A DNA stretch of 64,000 nt from positions 96,379 through 160,378 of the forward strand of contig PBLQ01000001.1 in NCBI GenBank assembly GCA_002721815.1, given 5' to 3'. The first letter of the stretch is position 1; each line of letters starts with the position of its first letter. The notes under the pieces were generated by a model. It had not been told where the DNA came from. It made no database searches and saw only the letters and a program-made list of their open reading frames with translations. Below are positions 51,027-61,972 of this stretch, one piece after another. This DNA comes from Myxococcales bacterium. GTDB taxonomy: Bacteria; Myxococcota; UBA727; GCA-2721815. The translations under genes and the position numbers were made by a program.

Positions 51027-51434
51027 CTAAAGGGAGAAAGACTCGCCGCAAGAACAACTTTTGACTTCACGTGGGTTCTTCACCGTAAACCCACTGCGCA
51101 TAAGCGATTCGGACCAATCCAATACGGAGCCGCCCACGTAGAGCAATGATTTGGGGTCTACACAGATTTTTGCGTTGTAGGCTTCGAACAAGTGATCTTT
51201 TTCGTCGGGGCTCTGTTGGAAAGAAAAATTATAGGTTAGGCCGGAACAACCACCACCCATTATGCCCACACGCAAAAACCAGCCGGGCTTGCCCTCTCGT
51301 TCGGCGAGCGCAATGGCTTTCTCGGCAGCGGCTTCAGTGATGGCCAGCCTGTTCTTAGGAACGTCCACGGGCGTCGGAGCTTGAGGCTTCGGCGACTCTT
51401 TTTTCTTCGACGTTCCAATACCCATCAAACCCAT
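51027..51434 (-). CDS. iscA: A-type Fe-S carrier IscA
   Basis: 135 residues, with GGAG six bases before the ATG. The three conserved Cys are in MGGGCSGLTYNF and KSCSCGESFSL. An extra N-terminal segment of about 25 residues rich in Lys and Pro (SKKKESPKPQAPTPVDVPK) is not part of the usual IscA fold. It carries or stores [2Fe-2S]/[4Fe-4S] clusters for transfer. It lies 3 bp after iscU. Confidence 0.95.
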   Translation of the reverse strand: MGLMGIGTSKKKESPKPQAPTPVDVPKNRLAITEAAAEKAIALAEREGKPGWFLRVGIMGGGCSGLTYNFSFQQSPDEKDHLFEAYNAKICVDPKSLLYVGGSVLDWSESLMRSGFTVKNPREVKSCSCGESFSL

Positions 51435-51437
51435 GGT

Positions 51438-51830
51438 TTACTCCGTTTTTCCTTCTTGCTTGTCACGGAAGTCTTGGATTGCCGCCTTGATGGCATCTTC
51501 TGCCAATACGGAGCAATGAATCTTGACCGGTGGCAAGGACAGTTCTTCAGCGATATCGCCATTGCTGATGGTCATGGCCTCATCGACGGACTTGCCCTTG
51601 ACCCATTCGGTCACCAAAGAGGAAGAGGCAATGGCCGAACCACAACCAAATGTTTTGAACTTGGCATCTTCGATCACGCCTTCATCGTCAATTTTCAATT
51701 GCAGTTTCATGACGTCGCCGCAGGCTGGCGCTCCCACCAGTCCAGTTCCAACGTTTGGGTCTGCTTTGTCCATGGACCCCACGTTTCGTGGGTTTTCATA
51801 ATGATCGATCACTTCTTTTGAGTAAGCCAT
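51438..51830 (-). CDS. iscU: Fe-S scaffold IscU
   Basis: 130 residues, nearly the same length and numbering as E. coli IscU. Ligands Cys37 (GAPACGDVMK), Cys63 (KTFGCGSAIAS) and Cys106 (KIHCSVLAEDA) are all present, as is the neighbouring Asp39. The LPPVK motif recognised by HscA is at 99-103. Clusters are built on this scaffold with sulfur from IscS. It follows iscS by 21 bp. Confidence 0.97.
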   Translation of the reverse strand: MAYSKEVIDHYENPRNVGSMDKADPNVGTGLVGAPACGDVMKLQLKIDDEGVIEDAKFKTFGCGSAIASSSLVTEWVKGKSVDEAMTISNGDIAEELSLPPVKIHCSVLAEDAIKAAIQDFRDKQEGKTE

Positions 51831-51851
51831 GATTGGCCCCTTTCATGCTTA

Positions 51852-53069
51852 TTAATGCCCAGTCCATTGGACTGTATTTAAATCTACACCTTCTTGAACG
51901 AGTTTCCACAGTGGCGACATGTCGCGGAGACGGGTCACTGCATCAATGACCAAATTCGCCACATAATCCACTTCTTCTTCGGTGGAAAAACGACCCAAAC
52001 CAAATCGAATGGATGAGTGTGCCAGCTCGTCGCCCACACCCAAAGCACGCAAGACGTATGACGGTTCTAGTGAGGCTGATGTACAAGCCGAGCCAGATGA
52101 AACCGCCACATCTTTGTTGATGGCCATCAATAAACTTTCACCCTCCACATAGGCGAAAGAGATATTGAGATTGCCCGATACCCGGTGCTCTTGTGAGCCG
52201 TTCAAATAAACTTCAGGCAACGCATCAGTAATCTTTTTATGCAAACGGTCTCGGAGTGCGGCCACTCGCTTGTCTTCTTCGTGCATCTCAGCTTCGGCCA
52301 AAGCACAGGCTTTACCAAAACCCACAATGCCCGGAACATTGAGCGTACCGGAGCGAAAGCCACGTTCGTGGCCACCACCGTGAATGATCGGCGCCAGTCG
52401 AACCCGTGGTTTACGTCGGACGTATAAGGCACCTACACCTTTGGGCCCATAAAGTTTGTGTCCACTGATGGCAACCAAGTCGACATTGAGTTCATTCACA
52501 TCGAAAGGCAGTCGCCCTATACTTTGTACTGCGTCGCAATGGAAAAATACTTTTCGCTCGCGGGTCAGAGCACCGATTTCTTTAATGGGGTTGATCACGC
52601 CCAGTTCATTGTTCACGTGCATCAAGGACACCAAAATGGTGTCATCTCGCATGGCGGCTTCCACTTGGTCCACCGAAATCAAACCGTCACGACCAGGTGT
52701 AAGGTAAGTGACTTCGAAGCCATCAACCTCTAATGCGCGACAAGCGTCGATAACGGCCTTGTGCTCAATCTTCGAAGTAATGATGTGCTTACCACGCTCT
52801 TGGTAAAAGTGAGCAATGCCCTTGATGGCCAAGTTGTCCGATTCAGTGGCACCAGAGGTCCAGATGATTTCTTTGGGGTGTGCACCCAACAAGGAGGCGA
52901 CCTCTTCGCGCGCTTTCTCAACTGCATCTTCGGCCGCCCACCCGAATGAATGGTTGCGACTTGCAGAATTGCCAAACGTATTGGTCAGGTAAGGCATCAT
53001 GGCTTCGAGCACCCGCGGATCTAATGGGGTGGTGGCATGGTTATCAAAATAAATGGGGGTTTGGACCAT
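51852..53069 (-). CDS. iscS: cysteine desulfurase IscS
   Basis: 405 residues. This PLP enzyme takes sulfur from cysteine and passes it to IscU. The N-terminal [19 protein letters not shown], the PLP lysine in [17 protein letters not shown] and the persulfide Cys loop [17 protein letters not shown] match group I enzymes. The C-terminal [19 protein letters not shown] is also typical. It starts 14 bp after the MerR-family regulator, in the position normally held after iscR. Confidence 0.97.
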   Translation of the reverse strand: MVQTPIYFDNHATTPLDPRVLEAMMPYLTNTFGNSASRNHSFGWAAEDAVEKAREEVASLLGAHPKEIIWTSGATESDNLAIKGIAHFYQERGKHIITSKIEHKAVIDACRALEVDGFEVTYLTPGRDGLISVDQVEAAMRDDTILVSLMHVNNELGVINPIKEIGALTRERKVFFHCDAVQSIGRLPFDVNELNVDLVAISGHKLYGPKGVGALYVRRKPRVRLAPIIHGGGHERGFRSGTLNVPGIVGFGKACALAEAEMHEEDKRVAALRDRLHKKITDALPEVYLNGSQEHRVSGNLNISFAYVEGESLLMAINKDVAVSSGSACTSASLEPSYVLRALGVGDELAHSSIRFGLGRFSTEEEVDYVANLVIDAVTRLRDMSPLWKLVQEGVDLNTVQWTGH

Positions 53070-53083
53070 GGCTAAAATAACTC

Positions 53084-53629
53084 CTAAGAATCTGACCGTT
53101 GCCAGAGGTTATTCAGTAATGAAGGAAACTCTTCAGAGCGGCCGCAACAAGAACACACCTCAGTGGTGTTAGAGGTATTGGCCACATGACTACAAGACGT
53201 ACAACCGGACAAATATTCCAAGGTTTCTTGAAGTTCTGATTGAAGCTGCCCGAGGCGGGTCATTTGTGCGTTAAGGACGGTTAAACGTTGTTCAAATTCG
53301 GCGCGAAGTGTTTCCATGACTTCTTTGGGAACCCCGGGACTTTGGCTGGTGGCCAACAGATCCTGAATTTGAGGTAAGGTGAATCCCACATCTTGGAGCT
53401 TCGAAATCCAAAAAACACGCTCAGCATTGGCTTCGTGGTAAAGACGAAAACCACCCGCGGTACGCTCGTGGGGGACCAGCAAACCCATCTCTTCATACAA
53501 TCGCAAAGCGCGTTTGGTCTTGCCCGTTTTTTCTGCAAGATCCCCAATCCGTAAAGGCGCAGAATCACGGGCCGTGGGCTCGCTTAACTGTATTAAAACA
53601 TTATGTTTTTCAGTAACTTGTTTATCCAT
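53084..53629 (-). CDS. MerR-family regulator with C-terminal Cys cluster, first gene of the isc operon
   Basis: 181 residues from the ATG at 53629, with GGAG seven bases upstream. The N-terminal MerR winged helix (about 26-95) contains [20 protein letters not shown] and [17 protein letters not shown] long dimerisation helix (about 105-140) follows. The tail has Cys143-x2-Cys146-x12-Cys159-x-Cys161-Cys162 (SGCTSCSH and EVCSCCGR), which could bind an Fe-S cluster or a metal, as in SoxR or CueR relatives. It occupies the usual place of iscR, which is absent. A near-palindrome in a 20-bp promoter spacer directly upstream is the expected MerR operator. Autoregulation and cluster sensing are inferences. 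Confidence 0.85.
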   Translation of the reverse strand: MDKQVTEKHNVLIQLSEPTARDSAPLRIGDLAEKTGKTKRALRLYEEMGLLVPHERTAGGFRLYHEANAERVFWISKLQDVGFTLPQIQDLLATSQSPGVPKEVMETLRAEFEQRLTVLNAQMTRLGQLQSELQETLEYLSGCTSCSHVANTSNTTEVCSCCGRSEEFPSLLNNLWQRSDS

Positions 53630-53644
53630 TGACGCTCTCCCCTG

Positions 53645-53676
53645 TCTAAACTTAACGTTTACGTAAGGGTAAGCAA
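53645..53676 (-). promoter_or_regulatory. isc operon promoter with MerR-type long spacer and dyad
   Basis: On the minus strand TTGCTT (53676-53671) and TTTAGA (53650-53645) are 20 bp apart, the long spacing MerR activators require. The near-palindrome CTTACGTAAACGTTAAG (53667-53651) fills the spacer. The leader would be only about 9 nt, so the exact start of transcription is uncertain. Confidence 0.5.
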
Positions 53677-53746
53677 TGAAAACACGAGCCAGTGAGATTG
53701 TCAACCGGTTTCAGAACGATTATTCTATTTGTTTTTAAGCACTTAG

Positions 53747-54181
53747 CTAGTGTGCGATGTCTAATTTCACACTCACGCGCTCGATCTCGGCGGTTAGCAT
53801 GTGGTGACCCGCGCCAGTGCCCGACTCTCGAATGCGCTCTTCAAGCTCTTCGAGCAGCTTGCGCAGCTCAGGGGCATTCACTTCTTCTGGCAACGCGGCA
53901 TGCTCAGTCAAAACCGTCACATGCTGGTTATCCACTTCAGCAAAACCGCCTGACACCATGAGGCTCAAACTCTGACCGTCTCCGCTCCATGAACCTTCTG
54001 CGCCATCGGGTGCAATGGAATCGCTGGGGCGTTGGAATTCCAACACACCGGTTTTCAGCAAAGTCAAAACCGGTGAGTGACCGTCGAAAACTTCCATTTC
54101 ACCGTCAACACCAGGAAGACGCACGGCATCAGCACGCACAGAGAGCAGTTTTCGATCGGGAGTAATAATATCCAATTGCAT
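53747..54181 (-). CDS. atpC: ATP synthase F1 epsilon subunit
   Basis: 144 residues. LDIITPDRKLLSVRADAVRLP and GVDGEMEVFDGHSPVLTLLK form the beta-sandwich typical of epsilon. An insertion of about 20 residues (PSDSIAPDGAEGSWSGDG) extends one loop, and a helical C-terminal domain follows. It sits 43 bp after atpD. It rotates with gamma and can inhibit ATP hydrolysis. Confidence 0.94.
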   Translation of the reverse strand: MQLDIITPDRKLLSVRADAVRLPGVDGEMEVFDGHSPVLTLLKTGVLEFQRPSDSIAPDGAEGSWSGDGQSLSLMVSGGFAEVDNQHVTVLTEHAALPEEVNAPELRKLLEELEERIRESGTGAGHHMLTAEIERVSVKLDIAH

Positions 54182-54224
54182 AAGCCAACCTTATGACAAA
54201 AGCCCGCCGAAACGGGCTCGGGTG

Positions 54225-55703
<1,479 letters not shown>

Positions 55704-55836
55704 TTACGGGGATCCGTTGGCCCAAAAAGGTCTTCACGCCGCGAAACATGGCAGAAAAATCTGCCTTTTCAACCCCGTTTGATGCATTTTTCATCACTCG
55801 GTTGTTCAAAGCCCCAAACCGGGATAATCAAAAAGC

Positions 55837-58359
55837 ATGGATCCCCAGCAAACCCCGAAAAATAGGGCCCAAAACCCCCTTCTGCTGCCCATTGCGGTCT
55901 TGGATGCTGGATTGACCCATCCCCTCACCTATTTGCCGCCCACAGATGGCCCGTGCCCTCCACCCGGTTCACTGGTCAAAGTCCCCCTGCGTCAGCAGAA
56001 AAAAATGGGAATTGTACTAGAAAACAGGCGCTTAGATAATGAGCAGCGCTTTCAGCTCAAGAAAATCAGCGAAACCGTGGGCCAAAAACCGCTCTTACTC
56101 CCCCACCAATTACACTTGTGTCGCTTTGTGGCCGACTACTATTTCTGCTCCTTGGAGGACGCTTTAATGGCGGCTTTGCCTCCCCTGGCCCCAAAAAAAA
56201 CCCTCACAAAGTGGCGTTTAACCGCTCAGGCCCAGCAAGCCATGGTGTTTGAAGGTGCCTTCGGCTTAAATGCCAAACAAAAAGAGCTGTTGCTTTTTAT
56301 GCAAAACGCTGGGGGCCAAGCCGAAACACAACAGTTGAAAAAAACTGGGTTCCCCATCCGTTTGCTCACCCAACTTCAAAATAAGGGGCTCCTTCAAAGC
56401 CGAGCTGTTCTGCAAAAAGCACAAGCCCAGAAGGTCACTTTCATCGCATCACTGAGCGATGGCCAAGAATTGCCCGCCAATCGGCCCGCCCTCAAACGTT
56501 TAGATGACTGGCTGAGAGCACAGCCACAACCCGTGTTGTACAGCCAGGCGACACAAATTGTTTCGAACCCGAAAAAACAAGTGGAAGCTTTGGTGGCATT
56601 GAACCGTGCCCAAATTCACCAAGAACACAAACAACCGCTCGCTCAGGAACATCGTTTCGAAGAAAAAACATCGGTGACCCTCACGGAAGATCAACAAATG
56701 GCCATGGATGCCATTGGGCCCAAGCTTGGGACGCACCATGCATTTTTAATTGAAGGCATCACCGGCTCGGGAAAAACCCAAGTCTATTTAGAGGCCATGA
56801 AACAAGTGATGGCCCAAGGTAAGAGTGTGCTTTTTATCGTGCCTGAAATCGCCTTAACCCCTCAACTGCTGGCGCGGGTACAGCAGGCGGTGGGGGCAGA
56901 GCAACGCGTGGTGGCTTGGCATTCGGGACTGGCGCCCTCCGAGCGTCGAGACAATTACTATTGGTTACTGGAACAAGACAAAGCCGTGGTGGTGGGGGCA
57001 CGCTCGGCCATCTTTTCTCCTCTCAACAACCTGGGTTTGATCATTGTAGATGAAGAACACGACGGCTCCTACAAACAAGACAAATCGCCTCGGTACCACG
57101 CCCGAGATTTGGCATTGTGGCGCGCCAAAAATGAAAATGCCACCATTTTACTCGGGTCGGCCACCCCTTCCTTAGAAAGCCGACACAACGTGAATACAGG
57201 TAAAATGCAACCGCTCTTTTTGCGTTCTCGCCCGGGTCACGCCACGCACCTGCCGAAAGTGGAAGTGATCGATCTCAAAGCTCGGAAAGAACACAGCACC
57301 ACGCAGTTTCGCGATCGCGCCACTACCGAAGGTCACGGCCTGGCTATTTTGTCAGGCCCTCTCAAAAAAAGCATGGAACAAAACCTCAAAGAAGGAGGCC
57401 AAACCCTGCTCTTTTTGAACCGCCGAGGCTATGCCGCTTTCGTTTTGTGTGAAACCTGCGGTCATGTGAGCGAATGCTCCCATTGTTCGGTATCGCTGAC
57501 CTATCACCGTGCCCAAAACGCACTTAAATGTCACCAATGTGGTTTTTCGCAGAGCATGATCACCCAATGCCCAGAATGCGACAGTGAAGCAGTCATCCCC
57601 TTGGGCTTGGGAACTGAACGGGTTGAAAACGAAGTACGACTGCATTTTCCCAATGCGGTCACCGCACGCTTGGACCGCGATGTGATTCGGCGACCCAATG
57701 AACTCAAAAAACTATTGGAGCGCATGCACGCGGGCGAAATAGATATTTTGATCGGCACCCAAATGCTCGCCAAAGGACATGACTTCCCCAATGTGACTTT
57801 GGTGGGCGTTATCTTGGCCGAAACCGCCTTGGCCTTTCCCGACTTTCGAGCTGCCGAACGTACCTTTCAGCTGTTAACCCAAGTCGCAGGACGTGCCGGG
57901 CGCCGTGAAAAAGAAGGACGTGTTTTAATTCAAACTTTTAACCCCAAACACACGGCCATCACCCTGGCCGCAGAGCACGATGTCGAAACCTTTGTCTCTA
58001 ACGAAATGCAGGTGCGTGAAAGTCGAGATTTGCCGCCATTTAGACACGCCGCTCTGTTTCGTTTGGAAGGTGAAGACGAAGTGGCTGTGGATCATTTGGC
58101 CAGGCGTGTGGGACAAACCATCCGGGATTTTGCCCGCGCACAGTTTGAAGACGGTGACTTTAATGTATTGGGGCCCGCCCCCGCGCCCCTGGAGCGCATC
58201 AAAAACAAAAGTCGATACCATTTATGGTTTTGGGCCAACCAAAGAGAGGAACGCGCCCAACTCCTTCATTACCTCAAGCAGAACGATGCCATGTTTGCAG
58301 CATTGAAAAAGGCGGAGGTGCGTTTGGTCTTAGACGTCGACCCGGTACATGTGTTGTGA
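55837..58359 (+). CDS. priA: primosomal helicase PriA
   Basis: 840 residues. It restarts stalled replication forks. The N-terminal DNA-binding domain (IAVLDAGLTHPLTYLPP) is followed by a superfamily 2 helicase core: Walker A in EGITGSGKTQVYLEAMK, DEEH box in IIVDEEHDGSYKQDKSPRYH, and motif VI in TQVAGRAGRREKEGRV. The zinc-binding Cys pairs lie in CETCGHVSECSHCS and CHQCGFSQSMITQCPEC. No strong ribosome site precedes the ATG. Its stop overlaps the next start as TGATG. Confidence 0.96.
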   Translation: MDPQQTPKNRAQNPLLLPIAVLDAGLTHPLTYLPPTDGPCPPPGSLVKVPLRQQKKMGIVLENRRLDNEQRFQLKKISETVGQKPLLLPHQLHLCRFVADYYFCSLEDALMAALPPLAPKKTLTKWRLTAQAQQAMVFEGAFGLNAKQKELLLFMQNAGGQAETQQLKKTGFPIRLLTQLQNKGLLQSRAVLQKAQAQKVTFIASLSDGQELPANRPALKRLDDWLRAQPQPVLYSQATQIVSNPKKQVEALVALNRAQIHQEHKQPLAQEHRFEEKTSVTLTEDQQMAMDAIGPKLGTHHAFLIEGITGSGKTQVYLEAMKQVMAQGKSVLFIVPEIALTPQLLARVQQAVGAEQRVVAWHSGLAPSERRDNYYWLLEQDKAVVVGARSAIFSPLNNLGLIIVDEEHDGSYKQDKSPRYHARDLALWRAKNENATILLGSATPSLESRHNVNTGKMQPLFLRSRPGHATHLPKVEVIDLKARKEHSTTQFRDRATTEGHGLAILSGPLKKSMEQNLKEGGQTLLFLNRRGYAAFVLCETCGHVSECSHCSVSLTYHRAQNALKCHQCGFSQSMITQCPECDSEAVIPLGLGTERVENEVRLHFPNAVTARLDRDVIRRPNELKKLLERMHAGEIDILIGTQMLAKGHDFPNVTLVGVILAETALAFPDFRAAERTFQLLTQVAGRAGRREKEGRVLIQTFNPKHTAITLAAEHDVETFVSNEMQVRESRDLPPFRHAALFRLEGEDEVAVDHLARRVGQTIRDFARAQFEDGDFNVLGPAPAPLERIKNKSRYHLWFWANQREERAQLLHYLKQNDAMFAALKKAEVRLVLDVDPVHVL

Positions 58360-58784
58360 TGCGCGAAATTGAAGATCTCCACATCATTGGCGGCAGCATG
58401 GAGCCCGTGATATCCAAAAACGAAACCGTGTTTTTGGAAAAGGGCTGTCTCAATGTGGTGCCCGGCGACATTATTTCTTATCAAACGGGCTGCAAAACCA
58501 AAATCGTCGCACACCGGTTGATTCGAAAACAAAAAATTGGAACCCGACTTTATTTTTTGCAATGCCCCGAAAATGGCCATTCAGCCGGGGTCGTTCCGGC
58601 CCATCGGTACCTGGGCAAAGTGTGGTTAGATGAAAAGAAAAAGAATTTACCCAATTATCAGTGGCGACCCATCACCAAAGCTGAAAACGACATGGCCAAC
58701 GCGGCCTTGGCCAAATACCTGTTTCGAAAAGTGGCTAGAAGAGTTTATCACCGGCTGAAGGATCGAATCCCGTTTCTTCCGTAG
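58359..58784 (+). CDS. small soluble S24/S26-type serine peptidase
   Basis: 141 residues from the ATG at 58359, which overlaps the priA stop. [20 protein letters not shown] has the nucleophile Ser in the SMxP box of signal peptidases and LexA-type proteases. [12 protein letters not shown] is the matching 'GDiv' strand, and [11 protein letters not shown] supplies a His where archaeal/ER-type signal peptidases have 'HRV'. The catalytic dyad would be Ser/His rather than Ser/Lys. No membrane helix is present, so it is not a normal signal peptidase I. A basic C-terminal helix ([16 protein letters not shown]) could bind membrane or nucleic acid. Its last 50 bp overlap obgE on the other strand. Target unknown. 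Confidence 0.7.
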   Translation: MREIEDLHIIGGSMEPVISKNETVFLEKGCLNVVPGDIISYQTGCKTKIVAHRLIRKQKIGTRLYFLQCPENGHSAGVVPAHRYLGKVWLDEKKKNLPNYQWRPITKAENDMANAALAKYLFRKVARRVYHRLKDRIPFLP

Positions 58785-59838
58785 GCGCTTTTTCCTTTTT
58801 GACAAAGTCCCACAGACCAAAAACAAGTTCTTTCAAACCTTCCTTCTGCGCTGATGATATTTCGAGGACCCTTGCGTCTTGGGATTTTAAAAACGCTTTG
58901 AACCCTTCAACGAGTCCATCGTGCCCATCATGGGCGTCCCATAAATCCTTTTTGGTCATCACGGTAAGCTCGGGCACATTAGCTAAATCTTCACTGTAAT
59001 TTTTGAGCTCCGCTCGCAAAGCCAAATACTTCTCTTTGAGTTTGTTTAATTTCTCTTCATCGCTCAGGTTTTCGTCATTGATCATCCATTCAGGTAAGGG
59101 TTCCACCAAGTGACAAATAACCCGTACCCGCTCTAGATGTTTCAAAAATTGAATGCCCAGGCCCGCACCTTCAGAGGCCCCATCAATCAGACCGGGGATA
59201 TCGGCCATCACGAAACTCTTACCCACCTCCACCTGCACCACACCCAACTGGGGGGTCAAGGTGGTAAAGGGGTAGTCTGCCACCTTGGGCCTTGCAGCGG
59301 AAATGACCGAAAGCAGCGTAGACTTCCCGGCGTTGGGGTAGCCAAGCAGCCCCACATCGGCGAGTACTTTTAAAGAGAGTTTCAAGGTTCGTGATTCACC
59401 CGGTAAACCCGGTTTGGCAAAATCAGGGGCACGACGTGTGGAAGAAGCAAAACGCGTATTTCCGTGTCCCCCTGAACCTCCAAGGGCCACCACCGCTTCT
59501 TCTCCGTCTTCCGTGAGGTCGGCAATCAAGACCTCCGTATCGAAATCGTAAATCTGTGTACCAACGGGAACCCGTGCAATAAAGTCTTTGCCACCGCGAC
59601 CGTGCATGCCTTTGCCTTGCCCATCCGCGCCTTTTTGAGCTCGCAACAAAGGGTTGTAACGAAAGTCCAACAAGGAATGTAGACCCTCATCGGCAATCAG
59701 CTTCACACTCCCGCCATTGCCACCATCACCACCGGCCGGACCGCCTTTGGGGACATATTTTTCTCGGCGCCAAGCAACAATACCGTTGCCGCCATCGCCA
59801 GCTTGAACTTCTATTTTGACTTCATCTACGAAGCGCAC
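58735..59838 (-). CDS. obgE: Obg-family GTPase
   Basis: 367 residues. The glycine-rich Obg fold (about 1-158) includes [14 protein letters not shown] and [18 protein letters not shown]. The G domain (about 160-340) has G1 [15 protein letters not shown]2 [13 protein letters not shown]3 [15 protein letters not shown]4 MTKKD and G5 ISSAQKEG. It is a 50S ribosome-assembly and stress GTPase. It follows dnaK by 24 bp, probably in one transcript. The usual partners rplU-rpmA are not adjacent. The 3' end overlaps the convergent peptidase gene by 50 bp. Confidence 0.96.
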   Translation of the reverse strand: MRFVDEVKIEVQAGDGGNGIVAWRREKYVPKGGPAGGDGGNGGSVKLIADEGLHSLLDFRYNPLLRAQKGADGQGKGMHGRGGKDFIARVPVGTQIYDFDTEVLIADLTEDGEEAVVALGGSGGHGNTRFASSTRRAPDFAKPGLPGESRTLKLSLKVLADVGLLGYPNAGKSTLLSVISAARPKVADYPFTTLTPQLGVVQVEVGKSFVMADIPGLIDGASEGAGLGIQFLKHLERVRVICHLVEPLPEWMINDENLSDEEKLNKLKEKYLALRAELKNYSEDLANVPELTVMTKKDLWDAHDGHDGLVEGFKAFLKSQDARVLEISSAQKEGLKELVFGLWDFVKKEKAPTEETGFDPSAGDKLF

Positions 59839-59862
59839 AATTAACCTCGGTTACTAAAGATT

Positions 59863-61692
59863 TTAACCTTCGGCTTCAGCGGCTTCGGCGTACATGGCTT
59901 CGGCAATTTTATAGGAAGTGGTTTCAAGTGATGCAATCGCTTCGCGCAAAACGTCCACGTCATCACCATCCATGGCTTCTTTACAGCCCTGCAAAAAGGC
60001 TTCGATGTCTTCGATGTCTTGTTCTTCGAGCGCGTGGCCATATTCTTCAAGAGATTTTTCAGTCGTATAAATCAGGCCATCGGCATTGTTTCGCAAATCG
60101 GCCAGTTCACGCTTCCAAGCATCTTCCGTACGCGCGTTTTCTGCATCGTCAATGGCAGATAGAACTTCTGCCTCGGTGAGCCCCGATGAAGAAACAATAC
60201 GAACCGATTGCTTTTTGCCTGTCCCCAAGTCTTTCGCCGCAACGTGTACGATACCGTTGGCATCGATTTCAAAGGCCACTTCAATTTGTGGTACCCCACG
60301 CGGTGCGGGAGGAATGCCCACCAATTCAAAACGAGCCAACGTTTTATTGTCATCGGCCATGGGCCGCTCGCCCTGCAAAACATGTACCGACACCATGGGT
60401 TGGTTATCCACGGCTGTGGAGAAGACCGTGCTCTTTTTTGCGGGAATGGTGGTGTTACGCGGAATCATGCCGGTCAACACACCCCCTGCGGTCTCAACCC
60501 CCAAGGTCAGCGGCGTCACATCGAGAAGCAAAACATCTTTGACGTCACCACTAAGTACCCCGCCTTGAATGGCGGCGCCTACAGATACCACTTCGTCAGG
60601 GTTAATTTCTTGATTAGGTAGTTTGCCAAAAAATTCTTCGACCCGCGCCTGTACACGTGGCATGCGGGTCATACCGCCCACCAGAAGTACTTCGTGAATC
60701 TGACCCGTGTCGATGCCTGCATCTTCGATGGCCATTTTGCAAGGCTCTAAGGTTCGTTCAATCAAATCGTGCACCAACTCTTCGAACTGCTCTCGGGTAA
60801 TGCTGGTGGTTAGATGCTTGGGACCAGTGGCATCTGCGCAAATAAATGGCAGGTTAATGTCGGTCTCGGTTGACGATGACAGCTCGTGCTTTGCTTTTTC
60901 GGCGGCCTCCCGCAAACGCTGCATGGCCATTTTATCTTTTCGCAAATCAATATTGTGCTCGGCGATAAAGCCTTCGGCCAGCCAATCAATAAGCTTGTTG
61001 TCGAAGTCTTCGCCCCCCAAATAAGTATCCCCGTTGGTGGCTTTTACTTCAAACACACCACTGGATAATTCGAGGATGGAAATATCGAAGGTGCCGCCAC
61101 CCAAATCGTATACGGCAATCATTTGGTTTTCGAGATCTTGTTTATCGATGCCATAAGCTAATGCCGCAGCCGTGGGCTCGTTGATGATCCGCTTAACTTC
61201 CAAACCTGCGATGCGACCAGCATCTTTGGTGGCTTGTCGTTGTGAATCGTCAAAATAAGCAGGGACCGTAATCACCGCTTCTTCCACATCTTCACCCAAA
61301 TAATCTTCTGCGGTTTCTTTCATGCGAGCCAAGATCATCGCGCTCACTTCAGAAGGGCTCTTATCTTGATCGCGCAATTCAACCCAAGCATCTCCATTGC
61401 TTTCAGACTCAACGATCTCGTAGACCACCATGTCTTTCACACGCTGAACGGCTTCATCATCGAACTTTCGACCCACCAATCGCTTCACTGCGGTGATGGT
61501 ATGTTCAGGATTGGTGATGGCTTGTCGTTTGGCCACTTGTCCAACCAAACGTTCGCCACTGTCGGTTAAGGCCACAATGGAAGGGGTAGTTCGCGAGCCT
61601 TCAGCATTGGGTATGACCACAGGCTCGCCGCCTTCAATAAAAGAAACGCACGAGTTCGTGGTTCCTAAGTCAATACCAATGATTTTTCCCAT
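59863..61692 (-). CDS. dnaK: chaperone DnaK
   Basis: 609 residues from the ATG at 61692 ([20 protein letters not shown]). The actin-like domain shows [20 protein letters not shown] and [16 protein letters not shown], and the linker and beta domain begin at [18 protein letters not shown]. The helical lid is present, but the disordered Gly-rich tail of typical DnaK is missing and the protein ends in AEAAEAEG. The lack of the EEVD-like end and the short length are modest deviations. grpE is immediately upstream, separated by 276 bp that must hold a dnaK promoter or a processing region. dnaJ is not in the window. Confidence 0.96.
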   Translation of the reverse strand: MGKIIGIDLGTTNSCVSFIEGGEPVVIPNAEGSRTTPSIVALTDSGERLVGQVAKRQAITNPEHTITAVKRLVGRKFDDEAVQRVKDMVVYEIVESESNGDAWVELRDQDKSPSEVSAMILARMKETAEDYLGEDVEEAVITVPAYFDDSQRQATKDAGRIAGLEVKRIINEPTAAALAYGIDKQDLENQMIAVYDLGGGTFDISILELSSGVFEVKATNGDTYLGGEDFDNKLIDWLAEGFIAEHNIDLRKDKMAMQRLREAAEKAKHELSSSTETDINLPFICADATGPKHLTTSITREQFEELVHDLIERTLEPCKMAIEDAGIDTGQIHEVLLVGGMTRMPRVQARVEEFFGKLPNQEINPDEVVSVGAAIQGGVLSGDVKDVLLLDVTPLTLGVETAGGVLTGMIPRNTTIPAKKSTVFSTAVDNQPMVSVHVLQGERPMADDNKTLARFELVGIPPAPRGVPQIEVAFEIDANGIVHVAAKDLGTGKKQSVRIVSSSGLTEAEVLSAIDDAENARTEDAWKRELADLRNNADGLIYTTEKSLEEYGHALEEQDIEDIEAFLQGCKEAMDGDDVDVLREAIASLETTSYKIAEAMYAEAAEAEG

Positions 61693-61968
61693 ACCTACAC
61701 GGCCCCACAGCTCTTCTGAGCGGAGTATTCGAAACAATCTGCTTACATGCTTTAAATACCATTAAAAAGCAACTGTTTAAAAGATTTCGACCCCTTCAAG
61801 GTGAGAATTGCGAAATTGAGCCCATATTGGACCACTTTTGCCTGCTATTTAGGTTGCTTACAGCTGCAATGACTGGTGAAAGCAGAGATCTGGCCATATG
61901 CCGAAATTTGAGGGTTAGTCACGAATTCTGCACTTTTGAGACACCCCGGGTGGCTCCTTCTGACCGTC
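61693..61968. other. grpE-dnaK intergenic region
   Basis: 276 bp between cognate genes on the same strand. No CIRCE element and no clear sigma32 promoter is seen, although a CTTGAA hexamer occurs in the minus-strand sequence near 61800. An inverted repeat lies at its grpE end (listed separately). No small gene is supported. Confidence 0.4.
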
Positions 61969-61972
61969 TCAA
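61936..61972 (-). other. inverted repeat at the end of grpE
   Basis: Seven-base arms TTGAGAC and GTCTCAA (61936-61942 and 61966-61972) enclose a second short GC-rich dyad (CACCCCGGGTG). The grpE stop codon lies in the outer arm. No T-run follows on the minus strand, so it is at best a weak terminator; an RNA-processing or stabilising stem is equally possible. Confidence 0.3.
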
